From the NCBI GenBank assembly GCA_002499195.1, contig DAKS01000011.1, positions 1 to 29,861 on the forward strand: 29,861 nucleotides of DNA. Reading direction: 5' to 3'. How positions within the stretch are numbered: the first letter of the stretch is position 1; every line of letters begins with the position of its first letter. The notes under the pieces were generated by a model. It was given only the letters and a program-made list of their open reading frames with translations, ran no database searches and was not told where the DNA came from. Shown here piece after piece: positions 15,161 to 23,820 of this stretch. The DNA comes from Euryarchaeota archaeon UBA443 (GTDB lineage: Archaea; Thermoplasmatota; Poseidoniia; Poseidoniales; Poseidoniaceae). Both the position numbers and the translations under genes were made by a program.

Positions 15161-16492
15161 TCAAGGTGTCACTCGACGAGAATCGCGTGGGAATGGAATC
15201 ACTTCACGGATGTGATCTGCACCGCTCAACCATGAGCATACACGGTCGACTCCGAGGCCAAATCCGCCATGAGGAACACCTCCGTAACTACGCGTATCGA
15301 TGTAGAATTGGTAGGCTTCTTTCGGTGTTCCTTCTTCTTCAAGTCGAGCAAGAATTTCTTGTTCTGACCACGTTCTTTCGCCTCCACCAATGATTTCACC
15401 ATAACCTTCTGGAGCGAGTAAATCGTGACATAATACGTACTTATCATCGCTTGGATCAACACGATGGTAGAATGGCTTTGCAATCCTAGGATAGTGGGTT
15501 AGGAAGTGTGGTACATCGAAATCTTGAGTGAGGACCTTTTCCTTTGAATAATCAAGATCTTGTCCCCATTCAACTTCAACACCTTTTCCTTGTAGGATTT
15601 CGATGGCTTCATCATAACGCATTCTTGGGAATGGTGAATCAGCGTATCGTCCAATAAGTTCGAGGTCTCTTCCAAGGGATTGCAATTCTTCGCTTCTCTC
15701 ATCGAGGAGTGTTGAAGCAATGTGTCGAACCACTCCTTCTCCGTGTGTCATGACTTCATCGTTGGTAGCCCAAGCTATCTCCATTTCAGCATGCCAAAAC
15801 TCGGTCAAATGTCGCCGTGTTCGTGACTTCTCTGCTCGGAAGGATGGTGCTATGGTATACAGACGTTCCAATGCGGGCATGGCTGCTTCAGCATAGAGTT
15901 GCCAGGACTGGGTAAGGTAGGCCTTGCGTCCAAAGTAAGGTACTTCGAACAAGGTTGAACCACCTTCAACCGCACCGGCTACGAAGTTCGGTGCTTGGTA
16001 TTCTACGAAATCCAAATCACGGAAATAAGAGTGAATCGCACCAAAGACAGAAGATCGCATTTTCAACATCGTCGTCATTCTGCCGGTTCTGAGATAGAGG
16101 TGACGGTTGTCGAGTAAGAACTCAGTTTCTCCACCATCTGCTGCTTTCATGGCTGATTCAGTAATTGGAAACGGTCGTTCTGGATCGACAGGTCCGATGA
16201 TTTCAACACCGGATACGACAAGTTCGTGACCTCCTTCGCTGCGCTCATCGACGTTGACAGTTCCTTTGACAATCAGAGAGGATTCGATGAGTGCAGAAGC
16301 AATTGCTTCAAATGCATCATCTCCGACAACATCTCGCTTTGCAACGCATTGAATATTTCCAGTTGAATCTCGCAAGACGACGAACCGGATTTTATTGGAA
16401 CCACGGGTTCGCTTAATCCAACCCTTGAGCTCAACTTCTTGCCCATCGTAATCGCCGTTCTGCACATCACCAATCCAGATGTCTTTGGCCAT
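15161..16492 (-). CDS. asnS: Asparaginyl-tRNA synthetase
   Basis: Class IIb synthetase that charges tRNA-Asn. An N-terminal OB-fold anticodon-binding domain (about 4-100, with VELKGWIKRTRGSNKIRF-like strands) precedes the catalytic core. Motif 2 is FRAEKSRTRRHLTEFWHAEME (218-238) and motif 3 is GFGLGVDR (410-417). The Lys-Ser-x-Thr-x-Arg in motif 2 marks AsnRS rather than AspRS, which has EEHDT. Length 443 is typical. A GGGGTGA lies next to the ATG and a TATA-like TGATATGTGA lies about 24 nt upstream. It leads a two-gene operon with the saccharopine-dehydrogenase-like gene. Having AsnRS means direct charging of tRNA-Asn. Confidence 0.94.
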   Translation of the reverse strand: MAKDIWIGDVQNGDYDGQEVELKGWIKRTRGSNKIRFVVLRDSTGNIQCVAKRDVVGDDAFEAIASALIESSLIVKGTVNVDERSEGGHELVVSGVEIIGPVDPERPFPITESAMKAADGGETEFLLDNRHLYLRTGRMTTMLKMRSSVFGAIHSYFRDLDFVEYQAPNFVAGAVEGGSTLFEVPYFGRKAYLTQSWQLYAEAAMPALERLYTIAPSFRAEKSRTRRHLTEFWHAEMEIAWATNDEVMTHGEGVVRHIASTLLDERSEELQSLGRDLELIGRYADSPFPRMRYDEAIEILQGKGVEVEWGQDLDYSKEKVLTQDFDVPHFLTHYPRIAKPFYHRVDPSDDKYVLCHDLLAPEGYGEIIGGGERTWSEQEILARLEEEGTPKEAYQFYIDTRSYGGVPHGGFGLGVDRVCSWLSGADHIREVIPFPRDSRRVTP

Positions 16493-16510
16493 GTCACCCC
16501 GTTTACGTTC

Positions 16511-16520
16511 TCACATATCA
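16511..16520 (-). promoter_or_regulatory. TATA-like box of asnS
   Basis: On the minus strand TGATATGTGA is centred about 24 nt upstream of the asnS ATG. The divergent gap with carbamate kinase also holds GTTAATATC (16570-16578) on the plus strand, which could serve carbamate kinase with a short leader. Confidence 0.35.
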
Positions 16521-16616
16521 TGTTTGAAGTCTGGCCAGTTGGCTAAGAACGTGAAACAGTTACTTGTTTGTTAATATCGGCGAAAGCATGAAACGGGACC
16601 TAAGTGAACTCTTAGC

Positions 16617-17531
16617 GTGAGCAAAACTGTGGTTTATGCCGTTGGAGGCAATGCGCTATCGCCTCCGGGAGAAACGAGCGGAGATGAGCATGCGCTCGTA
16701 TTGGCCAAAGTTATGAGCGATGTAGTCGATCTACTAGAAGCAGGTTGGTCGGTCGTACTTACGCATGGCAATGGACCTCAAGTCGGCGAATTGATGTCCT
16801 TAGATGTCGATGTTTCACATCCTATGGACGAATGGGTTGCAGCAACTCAAGGTATGATCGGTCACACATTATCGCTTCAACTCAATAGCATTCTCAAGCA
16901 TCGTCATCGACCTGAACGAACAGCGGTCGTATTGACACGTGTCATTGTTGATGAAACTGATTCAGCCTTTGATCTTCCAACGAAACCGGTTGGTCCAATC
17001 CTTTCGGCCCAAGAGGTCATGGAACGAGATTGGGATATTGCAACAACTGTTAATGGTCCTCGACGAGTGGTTGCTAGTCCGAGTCCAAAGTCGATTTTGG
17101 ACTTGGATGTTATTCGCACTCTGGTCGAGCAACGAGCTGTTGTTATTTGTGGTGGAGGTGGTGGTATTCCAGTAATGGAGAGCGGACGTCAATACAATGG
17201 GATTCCAGCAGTTATCGATAAGGATAGATTGTCTTCGCTTCTTGCAGTCGATTTACAAGCTGAGGCACTCATTATCTCGACTGGGGTTCCTGCTGTTTAC
17301 ACCAACTTCGGTCAAGAAGATCAATGTGAACATCGTCATCTCACAGTAGACGAAGCACAACAACATCTCGATGATGGTCAATTTCCAGCAGGTTCTATGG
17401 GTCCTAAAGTTAACAGTATGATCGATGCGATTCGTGCATTACCAACGATGCGTTCGATTCTTTGTCAACCAGGTGATGCGCTTTCAGCGATGAGAGGAGA
17501 TGCTGGTACGACATTGTCCCAAGATGATTAA
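16617..17531 (+). CDS. arcC: Carbamate kinase
   Basis: Amino-acid-kinase-fold enzyme that converts carbamoyl phosphate and ADP to ATP, ammonia and CO2, or the reverse. It has a YAVGGNAL nucleotide loop (7-14), THGNGPQVG (about 49-57) for the carbamoyl phosphate side, CGGGGGIPV (about 177-185) and DKDRLSSLLA near 200, all in family order. The 304-residue length is standard. It starts with GTG; no in-frame ATG is nearby. In archaea the enzyme may support fermentation or make carbamoyl phosphate. No arginine deiminase or ornithine carbamoyltransferase is in this window, so its source of substrate is unclear. Its stop codon overlaps the TATA box of tRNA-Lys. Confidence 0.93.
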   Translation: MSKTVVYAVGGNALSPPGETSGDEHALVLAKVMSDVVDLLEAGWSVVLTHGNGPQVGELMSLDVDVSHPMDEWVAATQGMIGHTLSLQLNSILKHRHRPERTAVVLTRVIVDETDSAFDLPTKPVGPILSAQEVMERDWDIATTVNGPRRVVASPSPKSILDLDVIRTLVEQRAVVICGGGGGIPVMESGRQYNGIPAVIDKDRLSSLLAVDLQAEALIISTGVPAVYTNFGQEDQCEHRHLTVDEAQQHLDDGQFPAGSMGPKVNSMIDAIRALPTMRSILCQPGDALSAMRGDAGTTLSQDD

Positions 17532-17534
17532 ATA
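17528..17534 (+). promoter_or_regulatory. TATA box of tRNA-Lys overlapping the carbamate kinase stop
   Basis: TTAAATA is centred 25 nt before the first base of tRNA-Lys and contains the TAA stop of carbamate kinase. Position and composition match an archaeal TATA box. Confidence 0.55.
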
Positions 17535-17555
17535 CATCCTTTCGGAGGCAGGCGT

Positions 17556-17629
17556 GGGCCTGTAGCTTAGTCAGGTAGAGCGACGGACTCTTAATCCGTC
17601 GGTCGCGGGTTCGAACCCCGTCAGGCCCG
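17556..17629 (+). tRNA. tRNA-Lys (anticodon CTT)
   Basis: Acceptor GGGCCTG pairs with CAGGCCC (17622-17628). T8-A9 precede a standard D arm GCTTAGTCAGGTAGAGC. The anticodon stem ACGGA/TCCGT carries loop CTCTTAA, anticodon CTT for lysine codon AAG. The variable loop is CGGTC and the T arm is GCGGG/CCCCG-type with TTCGAAC. Discriminator is G; CCA is not encoded (the next bases are CCT). No intron. It starts 24 nt after carbamate kinase and ends 1 nt before the convergent rpiA stop. Confidence 0.95.
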
Positions 17630-17630
17630 C

Positions 17631-18332
17631 CTACAACCGACCATTCGGTTTCATCAGAGTGGTCACACCATCTGTTGTGGCTAAGACGATGGCATCACAC
17701 ATGTTGTTGAACAGACCCACTTGTACCACTCCAGCCACGTTGAGTATGCTTGCTTCCGTTGCAACAGGATCGGTAATCGTTGGACCGATACGAGCATCAG
17801 CAATGCAATTTCCGTTATCGGTAAGGATATGCTTACTATCACTCATTCGTAATTCAACTTGGCAATTCAATAGTGATGCTAGAACCGAAACGGTGACATC
17901 ACAAGCAAAAGGAGTAATTTCAATCGGAATACCGAATGCTCCTAAACAATCGACTTGCTTACGTTCGTCGGCAACTACAACCATTGCTGCTGATTGTTGT
18001 GCAACTATCTTTTCTCTGAGCAATGCGGCTCCTCCGCCCTTGATCAGTTGGAAATTTGGGTCGAATTCATCGGTTCCATCGATGACAATATCCAATCCAT
18101 CCAGAGATCCAAGTTCAACCAATGGAATACCGACTTCGGTAGCAAGTTCTTGAGTGGCGATGGATGTCGGGACTCCGACGATTTCCAAACCTTCTTCGGC
18201 GATTCGGCGACCGAGTTCCAATACTGTGTATTTCACTGTTGAACCCGTTCCTAATCCGACACGCATGCCCGTTTTGACAAATTCGCATGCCGCTTCACCA
18301 GCAATTTTCTTCAGCGCCTCAGCATCGTTCAT
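17631..18332 (-). CDS. rpiA: Ribose-5-phosphate isomerase A
   Basis: Interconverts ribose 5-phosphate and ribulose 5-phosphate, supplying ribose for nucleotides. Motifs are complete: GLGTGST at 26-32 (phosphate binding), DGTDEFD at 85-91 and KGGGAALLREK at 98-108, which holds the catalytic Glu and Lys. VQVGLFNN near the C-terminus is also typical. Length 233 is normal. The ATG at 18332 is favoured because an AATATCAA-type TATA box lies about 28 nt upstream, implying a leaderless transcript. A GTG at 18350 would add six residues and has no support. It diverges from the giant surface-protein gene. Confidence 0.95.
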   Translation of the reverse strand: MNDAEALKKIAGEAACEFVKTGMRVGLGTGSTVKYTVLELGRRIAEEGLEIVGVPTSIATQELATEVGIPLVELGSLDGLDIVIDGTDEFDPNFQLIKGGGAALLREKIVAQQSAAMVVVADERKQVDCLGAFGIPIEITPFACDVTVSVLASLLNCQVELRMSDSKHILTDNGNCIADARIGPTITDPVATEASILNVAGVVQVGLFNNMCDAIVLATTDGVTTLMKPNGRL

Positions 18333-18353
18333 GTTTCTATGGAACCTCACACG

Positions 18354-18366
18354 GTTGATATTGATT
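18354..18366 (-). promoter_or_regulatory. TATA-like box of rpiA
   Basis: The minus-strand AATCAATATCAAC is centred about 28 nt before the rpiA ATG at 18332, fitting a leaderless or nearly leaderless start. It helps choose this ATG over the upstream GTG. Confidence 0.4.
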
Positions 18367-18429
18367 GTTGGTCAATTCCCCAGTCCTCGTCGCAAGAATC
18401 CTTTTTGAGTGAGAAGTTGACGACGAGGC

Positions 18430-21400
18430 ATGGGTGGCCGACGGCAAAACGGAATTGTCGCTTCTTTGCTGATATCCATTTTCCTGTTTTCATTGCTCAG
18501 TCCAATTGTAGAACATGTGGATGAATTGCCCTCGAGAACCTCTTCGAATGCAACTCCAATAGGTCAAACAACTACGGTGAGCATAGGATCATATCCGGAC
18601 GGTGTAAACGATGCGACATCGATTAGCGTTCCTAGTGGAGAGGCCCTTTCTGGAATTGAGTTGTCCTTGGATGAAGGTGTTCTGCCAGTATCGGCAGCAA
18701 AGGTGTTTGATTCACCTGCCGATTATGATCATTCCATGGCTGTTTACGATGGTATGGATGTCAACAACTCGGTTTTGCAGCTCCTGCCTCAAGGTTGGAC
18801 TTTCGATATGGAGGGTACGAATCTCTGGACGTTTTCAGGAAATAACGTATGGTTCTGGGGATTCGATTCCTCACTCGGCCAAGCAAATGGAGTTGCCAGT
18901 GGGACAAAAGCAATTTACACATACAATGGAAACTATCCAAACGGGATGCCAACAACTTACTGGGCAACCTCTCCGGTGATGAATTGTGGAGGATGTTCTG
19001 GTGGCTGGGATTTGAAGTTCCAGAAGCGACTTGGAGTCGAATCCTCAACATGGGATAGAGCCTATGTTTCGGTCAAAAATCCTCAAGGTAACTGGGTCAA
19101 TGTCTGGTCAAATTCAGGAACTGTTAACGATGGTTCCTATACGACTCAAACCATAACCATCTCCAATTATGTTGCAGGGAATTCTAATTTCCAAGTCCGA
19201 TTTGGTCTTGGTACAACCGACGGTAGCGTAACCTACACAGGATGGAATGTTGACGATGTTGAAATTTTGCCGAAGGCATCGGGTATTTCAACTGGTGAAG
19301 GGAATTGGACTTCAGCACCGTTTGGCCCAGGTGCAACTTTGGGTAGTGAACCATCTTCGTATGGTTTAATGGTCATTGATGCAGAAATTCCGACAGGATC
19401 TTTGTTCGAATGGTCTCTTATCGATGCATCAACTGGAACGCCTCTACCTGGTTATCAAGAAATGACCGATTTAACGGTTGATCTCGGGGCAGTCGATTGG
19501 GAGATGACACCATCTATCAGACTCAAGATGCATATGGCGACTGGTCCAAGTGGTGGCCCTAAGGTCCACAGTGTAGGCATCAGTGGTGCTATCATTGAAA
19601 GCTTCAGTGAGAATCCTGCAAACCATGATTGGACACTTTCAGGAACGACATGGTCTCAATCATCTGGACAAGTTTCTGGTACAGGAACAATCACTTCACC
19701 GGTTTATCGAATCTCCAATGGATTTGGTGCACTGTCGACCTCAACGCTTGCCACAGGTTCGCCAATTCTCGAAGCGAACATCGATGACAAAGGATGGCTA
19801 ACATACCCTTTGGAAGGATATACAAATCTCGATGAAGTTGGTCAGAGCGTACAATTCCGATTCCAATCATCAAGCGGTTCATACACAGTCGATTCCTTTT
19901 CTGTAGAAACAATCCGTTCGATCCCTAATCATGGTCTTCGCTTAGACATAGGTGCTGATGGTGTATCAGATTGGGGATTCGATGGTGATGATGCCGGAAG
20001 TTATGGCATGCAGAACCGTCTTGCTAACGGAAAGGTATGCCAGACAATCTCCACAACACCAAGTTCTGCAGGTGTGTTTGATGTTCTTCTTCCACTCTCT
20101 GGTATCGATCAATTCGGGTTTACTGTTTCTTCGTCGGCAGAGATGAAATCGCCATACATGAACATCAAGATAGCTGGATCGGATGTCACCAATCGTGGAT
20201 TTGCTAATTTCCAAACCGCTTCCTATGTCGAATTTTCTCAGAATGAACTGAGTGCGCTCAACAATGCACTTTCAAATGCTGCTGACGATCGAGGTATTCT
20301 TGGATTGCCGATGGCTCGTGTCAGCGTAACTATTGGTTCATCACAGTCGAGTGCTGATGTGACTATGTGTGGTATATTTGCCCCATACGAGGCTGCATTG
20401 AATCTCAACCTTGCTGCGAGTTCAGCGCTCGTACAAGCCCTCAATCAAGAATTGTCATCGGTCGTAGCTCTTGGAGGCGTTAAGGAGGTTCGAATTCCTG
20501 TAAGAATGATGTCCTCTGGTTCGGTTAAGATGACTATCAACAGCGTTACTTCATCTCCAACGTTGAATCCTGTTTCCCTCACCGTCAGTCCACCTGTCGA
20601 CACCTTGACGCCTTCAACCGATTGGATAACGGTCAATTCGACCTTCGATCTTTCTCCACTAGGTGTTTTGGATGCTGAATCATATGTCAAGAACAACGGT
20701 TGGAGCATTGATTTCACACTTAGAGGGCCGAGTAGCGAATCGACGGTTCTCTGTGGAACGGCCATTCTTCCATTGAATGGTGCTGCAGTTGCAAATTGTC
20801 AACAATCTGGATATGCATTAGGTTGGAGTGATATCGATGCTAGTGGCGAAATTGCAATGATAGGATCAGGATCTTATGTTCAGTTCACGCATACCTTCCA
20901 GATGCCAGTGAGTTGGAACGATGAACCATATGCTTCTCTAAACGTCATGCTGGTTAGCCCAACAGGACCTACCTTACCATTGAATCATGTCTTTGGTTTG
21001 GGTCATGCTAATGGTATTGAAAACGATGTATCGCTTAAGCGATTCACAATCAAATCACAATCAGGTGTGGAAACAGATGCTTCATCAGCATCTCTGGTTC
21101 AAGGCACCTTTGTAACGGTCAATGCTTACCTAGGATTTGAGGGTGTAAGAGATGCGGTTCCTCGAACAGGTCAAGCCCAATTACGATTGCTCGTCAATGG
21201 ACAGGACCAAGGTTCTACCAACTTGATTCTGAATGGTGTTGCGTCGATTATCTACAGTGTTCCTTCAAGCGCTAATAGTCTCGAGATGGAACTTGAGATT
21301 ACACCGGTAGCTGGTCAAGGCGTTGCGTACGAAGTGAATCCAGTTGCAAACTTCACCATGGATTCAATCGCTCCGATGTTGATAGGAATGGATATTGATA

Positions 21401-23475
21401 CCTTTGATCATCGGGATGCTTCTCCTGCTACTGAAATCAACTTCATCATCGGTGATAGTCCATCACTACCACATCATGCAGAAGCCAATGTATGGCGCTC
21501 TTGGATCGATGATTCAAATATGGATGGAATGATCGATGAAGATGAGGCACATATCATTCCACTTACAAAGCCTGATGATATGTTGGCTACAATTGGTGAG
21601 TTTTCGCTTACATTGGACACTTCTCAAGCACCTGATGGTGAATTTGTCCAAGGTTGGTTGTCGGTTTCAGATGGTGCTGGCAATGTTATGATCGAAGGTG
21701 GTAGTGTAAGTACACCGTTGTTTAATATTCAAATGCGCTCCGATGGAACGCCCTCTCTAGGAACCGAATATGATCTTGTTTGGGGTCAGAATGGTGACGG
21801 ATGGCTTCATCCTGGTGAAGCCAATGTGATTCAGATTCCAATATGGGATAGAAACGGTGTTTCCGATATTGAGTCGATTGAACTCAATCTTGGCTCCACT
21901 GAATCCGACTCAGCCATAATCTACTGGTTTGCTGAGAATCAGCAATGCTACAGCAATCACGTCTACATCGATGTCGAATCATGTCTAATCGATGATGGAG
22001 AAGGAGTCTTTTCGGAACAAGGTGCATTTATCGTCAACTTTAGCATCGAGTGGGGATTCGATCCTGATCCAAGTTTCGTTCGAACTCCTTCTGTTCAATT
22101 AACCGACCGACTCGGCCAGACTGTTGTTGTACCCTTGTATGCTGCATCCTGGCAATACAGCGGTGAATTGACTCTTGATACATCACAATCGAAACTTTTG
22201 ATCGATATGAATGAAGTCAATTCAGTAGGTGCTTACGCATCGGAGCAATCGGTTATGGAATATCGAGGTGAATTGGTTTGGTATCGAAGCATGCGAACCA
22301 TCGATCAATCCCTTGATCTACTTATGCGAATCAATGGAGAAGAATCGGTTGTCGAAGCCCATGGAAACTTCAGTTTCGCTCGAACAGTTCCAGATCAACC
22401 CGGTGAACATGGCCTGTTCCTAACAATGTACAATCCTCCAAGTGGAGCGGTGCTACGAGGAGTGAGTGACGGTCCGGTCACGACCATCTTTGTTGACAAG
22501 CAAGCTCCAATTCTAATGGATATTCGATCACCCGATGCGCAGGAGATGATTCCAGAAATCGATTGGTCTGATTTGAAGATTCAACTAACGGTTCGAGAAA
22601 TGGAACAATTGAACCCTGATTCATTGGTTCTCAATTACGCAATTCATCCAGCAGGATTGGGACTTAACGTTGCAGCGATGTATGATGGTCAAATCGACAT
22701 GGAACTTCTTGGAGGTCGTGGCTTTGGAGAACAAGTTCCTATCTCTGCAATTCTAGATATTGATGAAATTATATCGGAATCCGATCGTATAGAACCTCTA
22801 GAACTTCGCGTTTGGGTAACTGGTAAAGATATGGCTGGAAATGAATTTGCTGAAGATTTCAATGATGTTGATGCTCCGTTCCATATTTGGGATTTGGAAC
22901 AGAGAGTTCCTGATTTCACCTTTGTTGGTGAACCGAGTGTCAAGTATGGTGGAGATAGTGTTCGTGTCGATGAAGCTGTTGAAATCACAGCGGCTATCAT
23001 CAATAATGGAAACGCAGAAGGCGATGTACAAATCGTTCTCGAATTGGTTGAATCCAATGGTGCTAGAACCCGTGTCGATGCACGACAACTTCAGGTTGCA
23101 CCAGGTACTACAACTGTCTATGAAGGGACTTGGGTTCCATCACGTACTGGTACCATGTGGCTGGAAGTTCAAATTCTCGGTTCAGAAACCGTGCAAACAC
23201 CAACACTTCGTGTGAAAGAAGCTGAGAGTGAAGGATTCATGGGAACAGTTTCAGAAGTCAATCCAGTGGTTTTGGGTGTCCTTGTTGTATTGAGTCTAGT
23301 TCTAGTTGGTTTACTCGTCTTTGGACTGCGTCCAACTGAACCAAAGAGGCGCTCGAATCCTCGACTCGCTCAACAAATGGAACGTGTTGAACAAACCCTT
23401 CCTGCAATGGCACAACAAGGCCCGTATGGTGCCCAACAACAGGGTGCTGACGTCGGTCAGAATCCTTACCAGTGA
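18430..23475 (+). CDS. Giant anchored surface protein with EF-hand loop and CARDB-like domain
   Basis: The 1681-residue secreted protein has a basic N-terminus, a hydrophobic signal (about 9-28), a beta-sandwich 'jellyroll' (about 186-280) ending in GWNVDDVEI as in MAM/immune-inhibitor-A-like domains, and then many Ig-like beta regions. A canonical EF-hand calcium loop (D-x-N-x-D-G-x-I-D-x-x-E, about 1028-1039) is followed by a degenerate one (about 1119-1130, first Asp replaced by Gly). A CARDB-like domain (about 1507-1590) has the AAIINNGNAEGD pattern. One membrane helix (about 1613-1637) leads to a basic, Gln-rich cytoplasmic tail. It is the largest of four anchored surface proteins here. 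No peptidase or glycosidase motif is evident. Role in adhesion or polymer binding is a guess. Confidence 0.85.
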   Translation: MGGRRQNGIVASLLISIFLFSLLSPIVEHVDELPSRTSSNATPIGQTTTVSIGSYPDGVNDATSISVPSGEALSGIELSLDEGVLPVSAAKVFDSPADYDHSMAVYDGMDVNNSVLQLLPQGWTFDMEGTNLWTFSGNNVWFWGFDSSLGQANGVASGTKAIYTYNGNYPNGMPTTYWATSPVMNCGGCSGGWDLKFQKRLGVESSTWDRAYVSVKNPQGNWVNVWSNSGTVNDGSYTTQTITISNYVAGNSNFQVRFGLGTTDGSVTYTGWNVDDVEILPKASGISTGEGNWTSAPFGPGATLGSEPSSYGLMVIDAEIPTGSLFEWSLIDASTGTPLPGYQEMTDLTVDLGAVDWEMTPSIRLKMHMATGPSGGPKVHSVGISGAIIESFSENPANHDWTLSGTTWSQSSGQVSGTGTITSPVYRISNGFGALSTSTLATGSPILEANIDDKGWLTYPLEGYTNLDEVGQSVQFRFQSSSGSYTVDSFSVETIRSIPNHGLRLDIGADGVSDWGFDGDDAGSYGMQNRLANGKVCQTISTTPSSAGVFDVLLPLSGIDQFGFTVSSSAEMKSPYMNIKIAGSDVTNRGFANFQTASYVEFSQNELSALNNALSNAADDRGILGLPMARVSVTIGSSQSSADVTMCGIFAPYEAALNLNLAASSALVQALNQELSSVVALGGVKEVRIPVRMMSSGSVKMTINSVTSSPTLNPVSLTVSPPVDTLTPSTDWITVNSTFDLSPLGVLDAESYVKNNGWSIDFTLRGPSSESTVLCGTAILPLNGAAVANCQQSGYALGWSDIDASGEIAMIGSGSYVQFTHTFQMPVSWNDEPYASLNVMLVSPTGPTLPLNHVFGLGHANGIENDVSLKRFTIKSQSGVETDASSASLVQGTFVTVNAYLGFEGVRDAVPRTGQAQLRLLVNGQDQGSTNLILNGVASIIYSVPSSANSLEMELEITPVAGQGVAYEVNPVANFTMDSIAPMLIGMDIDTFDHRDASPATEINFIIGDSPSLPHHAEANVWRSWIDDSNMDGMIDEDEAHIIPLTKPDDMLATIGEFSLTLDTSQAPDGEFVQGWLSVSDGAGNVMIEGGSVSTPLFNIQMRSDGTPSLGTEYDLVWGQNGDGWLHPGEANVIQIPIWDRNGVSDIESIELNLGSTESDSAIIYWFAENQQCYSNHVYIDVESCLIDDGEGVFSEQGAFIVNFSIEWGFDPDPSFVRTPSVQLTDRLGQTVVVPLYAASWQYSGELTLDTSQSKLLIDMNEVNSVGAYASEQSVMEYRGELVWYRSMRTIDQSLDLLMRINGEESVVEAHGNFSFARTVPDQPGEHGLFLTMYNPPSGAVLRGVSDGPVTTIFVDKQAPILMDIRSPDAQEMIPEIDWSDLKIQLTVREMEQLNPDSLVLNYAIHPAGLGLNVAAMYDGQIDMELLGGRGFGEQVPISAILDIDEIISESDRIEPLELRVWVTGKDMAGNEFAEDFNDVDAPFHIWDLEQRVPDFTFVGEPSVKYGGDSVRVDEAVEITAAIINNGNAEGDVQIVLELVESNGARTRVDARQLQVAPGTTTVYEGTWVPSRTGTMWLEVQILGSETVQTPTLRVKEAESEGFMGTVSEVNPVVLGVLVVLSLVLVGLLVFGLRPTEPKRRSNPRLAQQMERVEQTLPAMAQQGPYGAQQQGADVGQNPYQ

Positions 23476-23486
23476 ATCTGATGGGT

Positions 23487-23495
23487 TCATATGCA
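23487..23495 (+). promoter_or_regulatory. TATA-like box of RNase P RNA
   Basis: TTCATATGC is centred about 24 nt before the 5' base of the P1 helix and lies in the 39-nt gap after the giant surface-protein gene. It resembles TTCATATGG before psmB. Confidence 0.45.
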
Positions 23496-23514
23496 AGTTG
23501 TTTGACAGACATGT

Positions 23515-23818
23515 GGAGGGAGTGAGAGGACCGCTGACAGAGTTCGACTCTGAGGAAAGTCCCCTCTCCATAGTGCAGGTGGTTCACAGAAGTGAAAGAT
23601 CAGAGATGGTCAGGTCAATGCCACAGAAACGATACGATACCAGGTGTGTACAATGATGTTGAAAGACGGAGGTTGCCTGAATGTCGATGGAACGAGCAAC
23701 CCCACTGGAGCAAGTCCAAATCGTCCCGCTTATGTTGCACGCTCAGGGACAGGTAGGATGCTAAGTTGAATGTGGTCACCGAAAGGCAACAAAAAGGGGC
23801 TTACTCCTCACTCCCTCC
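23515..23818 (+). ncRNA. rnpB: RNase P RNA (archaeal type A-like)
   Basis: Catalytic RNA that trims tRNA 5' ends. A perfect 12-bp P1 helix joins GGAGGGAGTGAG (23515-23526) with CTCACTCCCTCC (23807-23818). Conserved region I, GAGGAAAGTCC, is at 23552-23562; the universal ACAGAAA of region IV is at 23623-23629; and GGGGCTTACTCC near the 3' end supplies the P4 and 3' strand. About 304 nt is within the usual archaeal size. Ends are set by P1 and may differ by a few bases. It lies 2 nt from the stop codon of the convergent RND exporter. No protein frame explains this stretch. Confidence 0.93.
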
Positions 23819-23820
23819 GC

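Noticed and set aside
17659..18153. A 164-residue frame antisense to rpiA
   Set aside because: rpiA has all catalytic motifs; the antisense frame is Ser/Thr/Ile-rich, as expected of a shadow of a real gene.
23306..23656. A 116-residue plus-strand frame running into the RNase P RNA region, and opposite-strand frames there
   Set aside because: Overlaps the C-terminus of the giant surface protein in another frame and the conserved RNase P RNA core; no protein features.
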